From the NCBI RefSeq assembly GCF_010499245.1, contig NZ_JAAGOW010000004.1, positions 1,036,014-1,100,013 of the forward strand: a stretch of DNA of 64,000 bases, given 5' to 3'. This DNA comes from Variovorax sp. WS11 (GTDB lineage: Bacteria; Pseudomonadota; Gammaproteobacteria; Burkholderiales; Burkholderiaceae_C). The position numbers and the translations under genes were made by a program. The stretch's first letter is position 1, and every line of letters starts with the position of its first letter. The notes below the pieces were generated by a model. The model worked only from the letters and a program-made list of their open reading frames with translations. It was not told the DNA's origin and made no database searches. Shown in pieces: positions 61,165-64,000 of this stretch.

Positions 61165-63095
61165 ACGCCGAGATTCATGAGGTATCCCATTCCATGCGGC
61201 CATCCTCGCGTGCCCTGCAGGGAGAAGCCCCGACACAGGGCGATGCAGAAGAAGGCGGCGCGGTCAGACTTCCACGGACGCACTCAATCGCCATGAGGAA
61301 CGGCGGAGAAGTTGCCGATCGCAGATCAACAGCAGTCGATCCATCAACTGACCTTCAAGCGCCATGGATCGCCATGGACAAGGGATCCGACGCGCTAGGC
61401 CGTACGCTGAATGCCGCAAGGGCTCAACTGACAGCGGGCCTTTCACCAGTAGCGCTGGCGCTGGCCTGGTCAGACTGGGCCATCCACCTTGCTGCCCAGC
61501 CGGTGCGCAGCGCGCAGGCATGGACGGTCCACCCGTTGCGCCTGGCGATGGACATGGCCAGCCATGGGCTTCAGCCGCTGCCCGTCCACACCGCGTCGAC
61601 GCTCGGTCCCCGCGAGCGCGACAGGCGCCTCGCGGGCCCGCAATGGGATAAGTGGCCATTCAACCTGTATCGGCAGGCCTTCAATGTGCGTGGGCGGTGG
61701 TTGCGCGAGCTGACCCAGAATGTGCCTGGCGTCGACCACCACCATGCGCAGATCGTGGCCTTCGCGGCGCAGCAATTGCAAGACATGTTCTCGCCCGCGA
61801 ACTGGCCCGCCACGAATCCGCTGGTGCTGCAAAGGACCGCGGCAACCTGCGGTCTGAACCTCCTGCAAGGCGCCTGCAACTGGGCAGAAGACCTACGGCG
61901 AGCCCTCCTCCACCAGCCGCCAAAGGGTGCCGAGGCCTTCGTGCCCGGACACGACGTGGCTGTCACGTCCGGCAAGGTCGTCTTTCGCAACGATCTGATC
62001 GAACTGATCCAGTACGCGCCGACCACACCGACCGTGCACGCCGAGCCGGTATTGGTCATGAGCGCCTGGATCATGAAGTACTACATCCTCGACCTGTCGC
62101 CCCGCAACTCGTTGATCCGCTACCTGGTTGACAGTGGGTTTACGGTGTTCGCGATCTCGTGGAAGAATCCGAGCGAAAAGGATTGCGACTTCGGCGTCAA
62201 CGACTATCTGGCGCTCGGGTTGATGGCAAGCCTCGACGCCATCAATGCCATCGTGCCCGGGCAGCGCGTGCATGCACTGGGGTACTGCCTGGGCGGTACG
62301 CTGATGGCGATCGGCGCTGCGGCCATGGCGCGCGATCATGACGAGCGCCTCGCGACCCTGACGCTGCTGGCTGCGCAAACCGACTTCACGGAGCCTGGCG
62401 AGCTGAGTCTCTTCATCGACGAGAGCCAGCTCGCATTTCTGGAAGACCTGATGGCGCGTCAGGGGTACCTCGATGCGGGCCAGATGGCAGGCGCCTTTCA
62501 GCTGTTGCGCCCTATCGACCTGATCTGGTCGCCGATGGTGAAGAAATACGTCCTTGGCGAACGCACGCCAATGACGGACCTTATGGCTTGGAACGCTGAC
62601 GGCACACGCATGCCCCAAAGGATGCACACCGAATATCTCCGCCGCCTGTTCCTCGACAACGCACTTGCACGGGGACACTACCGGATGAATGGGGACCCGG
62701 TCTCGCTGGGCGACATCGACGTTCCGATATTTGCCGTCGGCACGCGAACGGATCATGTCGCGCCCTGGCGCTCCGTTTACAAACTGAATCTGCTGTGCGA
62801 TACCGACATCAGCTTTGTCCTCACGGACGGCGGTCACAACGGCGGCATCCTGAGCCGGCCCGGCAATTCTGCTCGCCACTACCAGATCCTCCACCGCGCC
62901 AGGAATGACGCCTACGTACCGCCGGACACGTACACGGCTCGTGCAGACAAGGTCGACGGCTCCTGGTGGCCGGCGCTGAAATCCTGGCTGGCAGCCCATT
63001 CCGGACCACGTCGCGAACCGCCGCTCATGGGTGCGCGACAACTCGGCCTCGCGCCTGTCTGCGACGCACCGGGAACGTATGTGTTGGCCCGGTAG
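61161..63095 (+). CDS. phaC: poly(3-hydroxyalkanoate) synthase
   Basis: 644 residues, ATG overlapping the previous stop (ATGA). The PHB polymerase N-terminal domain (from about residue 70: LGRTLNAARAQLTAGLSPVA, WPFNLYRQAFNVRGRWLREL) precedes an alpha/beta hydrolase with catalytic Cys376 in HALGYCLGGTLMA, Asp531 in VGTRTDHVAPW and His559 in TDGGHNGGI. It polymerises 3-hydroxyacyl-CoA into storage granules. The sequence resembles class I enzymes with a longer head (about 70 extra residues). The SDR at 63881 is its likely partner. Confidence 0.93.
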   Translation: MNAEIHEVSHSMRPSSRALQGEAPTQGDAEEGGAVRLPRTHSIAMRNGGEVADRRSTAVDPSTDLQAPWIAMDKGSDALGRTLNAARAQLTAGLSPVALALAWSDWAIHLAAQPVRSAQAWTVHPLRLAMDMASHGLQPLPVHTASTLGPRERDRRLAGPQWDKWPFNLYRQAFNVRGRWLRELTQNVPGVDHHHAQIVAFAAQQLQDMFSPANWPATNPLVLQRTAATCGLNLLQGACNWAEDLRRALLHQPPKGAEAFVPGHDVAVTSGKVVFRNDLIELIQYAPTTPTVHAEPVLVMSAWIMKYYILDLSPRNSLIRYLVDSGFTVFAISWKNPSEKDCDFGVNDYLALGLMASLDAINAIVPGQRVHALGYCLGGTLMAIGAAAMARDHDERLATLTLLAAQTDFTEPGELSLFIDESQLAFLEDLMARQGYLDAGQMAGAFQLLRPIDLIWSPMVKKYVLGERTPMTDLMAWNADGTRMPQRMHTEYLRRLFLDNALARGHYRMNGDPVSLGDIDVPIFAVGTRTDHVAPWRSVYKLNLLCDTDISFVLTDGGHNGGILSRPGNSARHYQILHRARNDAYVPPDTYTARADKVDGSWWPALKSWLAAHSGPRREPPLMGARQLGLAPVCDAPGTYVLAR

Positions 63096-63225
63096 AAATG
63101 CTGATGCTCCTCGAATCTCTCCGGAACCAGGGCAAGGCGGCACGAGGCCTGCGGGCTTTCAAGGTAACGCTGCAGGCATCGAGGTCACGCATCACTGCCC
63201 CCACTTGTCAATGAAAGGAAAATTC

Positions 63226-63878
63226 ATGAAAACCGACACCCAACTGCAAATGACGTTCTGGCCGAGCTTCACTGGGATCCGGCGATCGAGGCCGCCGCTG
63301 TCGGCGTGATTGCCAAGGACGGTGTCGTGACCCTGACGGGGCACCTTTCGAGCCTTGCGGAAAAATACGCCGTCGAACGCGCGGTCCGACGGGTCAAGGG
63401 CGTGAAGGCGATGGCGATCGAACTGTCGGTCCGGCTGGCTGCGGGCTACGAACGGACCGATGCCGACATTGCCATGGCCGCCGAGCGTGCCCTCGAATGG
63501 AATGCGCTTGTACCCGCCAACAAGATCTCGCCAATGACGGAGAAGGGCTGGGTCACCCTGAATGGCGAAGTCGAATGGCAGTATCAGCGCCGGGCTGCGG
63601 AAAGTGCTGTTCGAAATCTGCTTGGCGTGACTGGCGTGTCGAATCTTGTCGCAGTCAACCCGAAGATCGTGCCCGTCGATGTGGAAAGGAAAATCCATGA
63701 TGCGCTGGTACGCCAGGGTGATCGGGAGGCCAAGCAGATCGGCGTTGTCGTCGATGGCCCGCAGGTGACCTTGAAGGGAAAGGTCCATTCTTGGGCCGAG
63801 CGCCTCGCCGCGCAAGGCGCCGCTTGGTCGGCCCCGGGTGTGACCAGGGTCGTGAACAATCTGCACGTGGAGTCTTGA
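63226..63878 (+). pseudogene. three-BON-domain (OsmY-like) protein with N-terminal frameshift
   Basis: AAAGGAA precedes the ATG at 63226. The frame reads MKTDTQLQ, then should continue NDVLAELHWDPAIEAAAVGV; one A is missing near 63249. From there on the frame is open to 63878 with three BON repeats (GVVTLTGHLSSLAEKYAVER, GWVTLNGEVEWQYQRRAAES, PQVTLKGKVHSWAERLAAQG). A shortened product could start at GTG 63306. BON proteins bind phospholipid membranes or polymers under stress. Either a mutation or a homopolymer error. Confidence 0.75.
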
Positions 63879-63880
63879 AT

Positions 63881-64000
63881 ATGCGTGTCGCATTGGTCAC
63901 CGGCGGCACAGCCGGCATCGGAGCCGCCACGGCGGAAGCCCTGCTTGCCGCAGGCTATCGCGTTGCCTCGAACTATGGCACTCACGCACAGGCCGCGGAG
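63881..64000 (+). CDS. phaB: short-chain dehydrogenase/reductase, probably acetoacetyl-CoA reductase, partial
   Basis: The first 40 residues only: MRVALVTGGTAGIGAATAEA, with the SDR cofactor motif TGGTAGIG, then LLAAGYRVASNYGTHAQAAE. The gene starts 3 bases after the BON stop and runs off the window. The position after PHB synthase suggests PhaB, which reduces acetoacetyl-CoA for polymer synthesis; other SDR functions cannot be excluded from this fragment. Confidence 0.65.
   Translation, partial: MRVALVTGGTAGIGAATAEALLAAGYRVASNYGTHAQAAE

Noticed and set aside
1..64000. CRISPR arrays, rRNA or tRNA genes
   Set aside because: No regularly spaced direct repeats with spacers and no recognisable RNA gene sequence were seen.

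Overview
The window is high-GC DNA (roughly mid-60s percent by eye) with Shine-Dalgarno-led genes, frequent ATGA stop/start overlaps and gene families typical of Burkholderiales, probably Comamonadaceae or a close relative: orphan branched-chain amino acid binding protein, PHB synthase, FDH3-type formate dehydrogenase, DM13 and MxKDx proteins, paired universal stress proteins. The genus is inference. No rRNA, tRNA or CRISPR array was seen.

Left part (1-32 kb) is an accessory and rearranged region. It opens with a broken DNA ligase D end, then an SOS-type block: an SRAP/YedK-like gene and a divergent small-gene pair around an exact LexA box (2325-2340). Next is a translationally coupled pair, a membrane-anchored CHAT caspase-like protease and an exported calcineurin-type phosphoesterase (2902-6902), which is the best candidate for an undescribed system. 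Then come DUF6880 and VF530 genes, an ISKra4-family element, a truncated Tn3-type transposase, a lipoprotein and a four-gene minus-strand cluster of exported CsgG/FlgT-like proteins (14686-19184) preceded by a perfect palindrome. A sirtuin, an IS630-family element, a decayed thiol-disulfide gene next to msrA, a large serine recombinase with an altered catalytic motif, a bacterial SET-domain methyltransferase and a YkgJ-type protein follow. A 0.6 kb module carrying a small HTH gene occurs twice (7449-8045 and 29860-30427), and both copies are broken.

Right part (33-64 kb) looks like a stress and low-oxygen energy island. It holds three universal stress proteins, a stand-alone EF-G-like C-terminal protein, a YbaL/KefB-type antiporter, DUF488 and CBS-BON proteins, a solitary cytochrome oxidase subunit I, a histidine kinase/NtrC-type regulator pair, and a formate dehydrogenase operon (TAT peptide, alpha, beta, lipoprotein, gamma, small exported protein, fdhD). 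Tandem palindromes lie between regulator and operon. Beyond are hemerythrin and PAS genes, a MarR regulator with a perfect 27-bp operator divergent from a ferredoxin-NADP-reductase-like gene, an ECF sigma factor with ferritin-like and cytochrome c genes, a uracil-DNA-glycosylase-family gene, PHB synthase, a frameshifted BON protein and the start of an SDR reductase, probably phaB. Three copies of a 69-nt element lie in intergenic gaps at 39-43 kb.

Many otherwise well-conserved genes carry single-base indels (SRAP tail, the small gene upstream of it, the DipZ-like gene, the BON gene, the HTH copies). Either this island is decaying or the assembly contains homopolymer errors; reads would decide.
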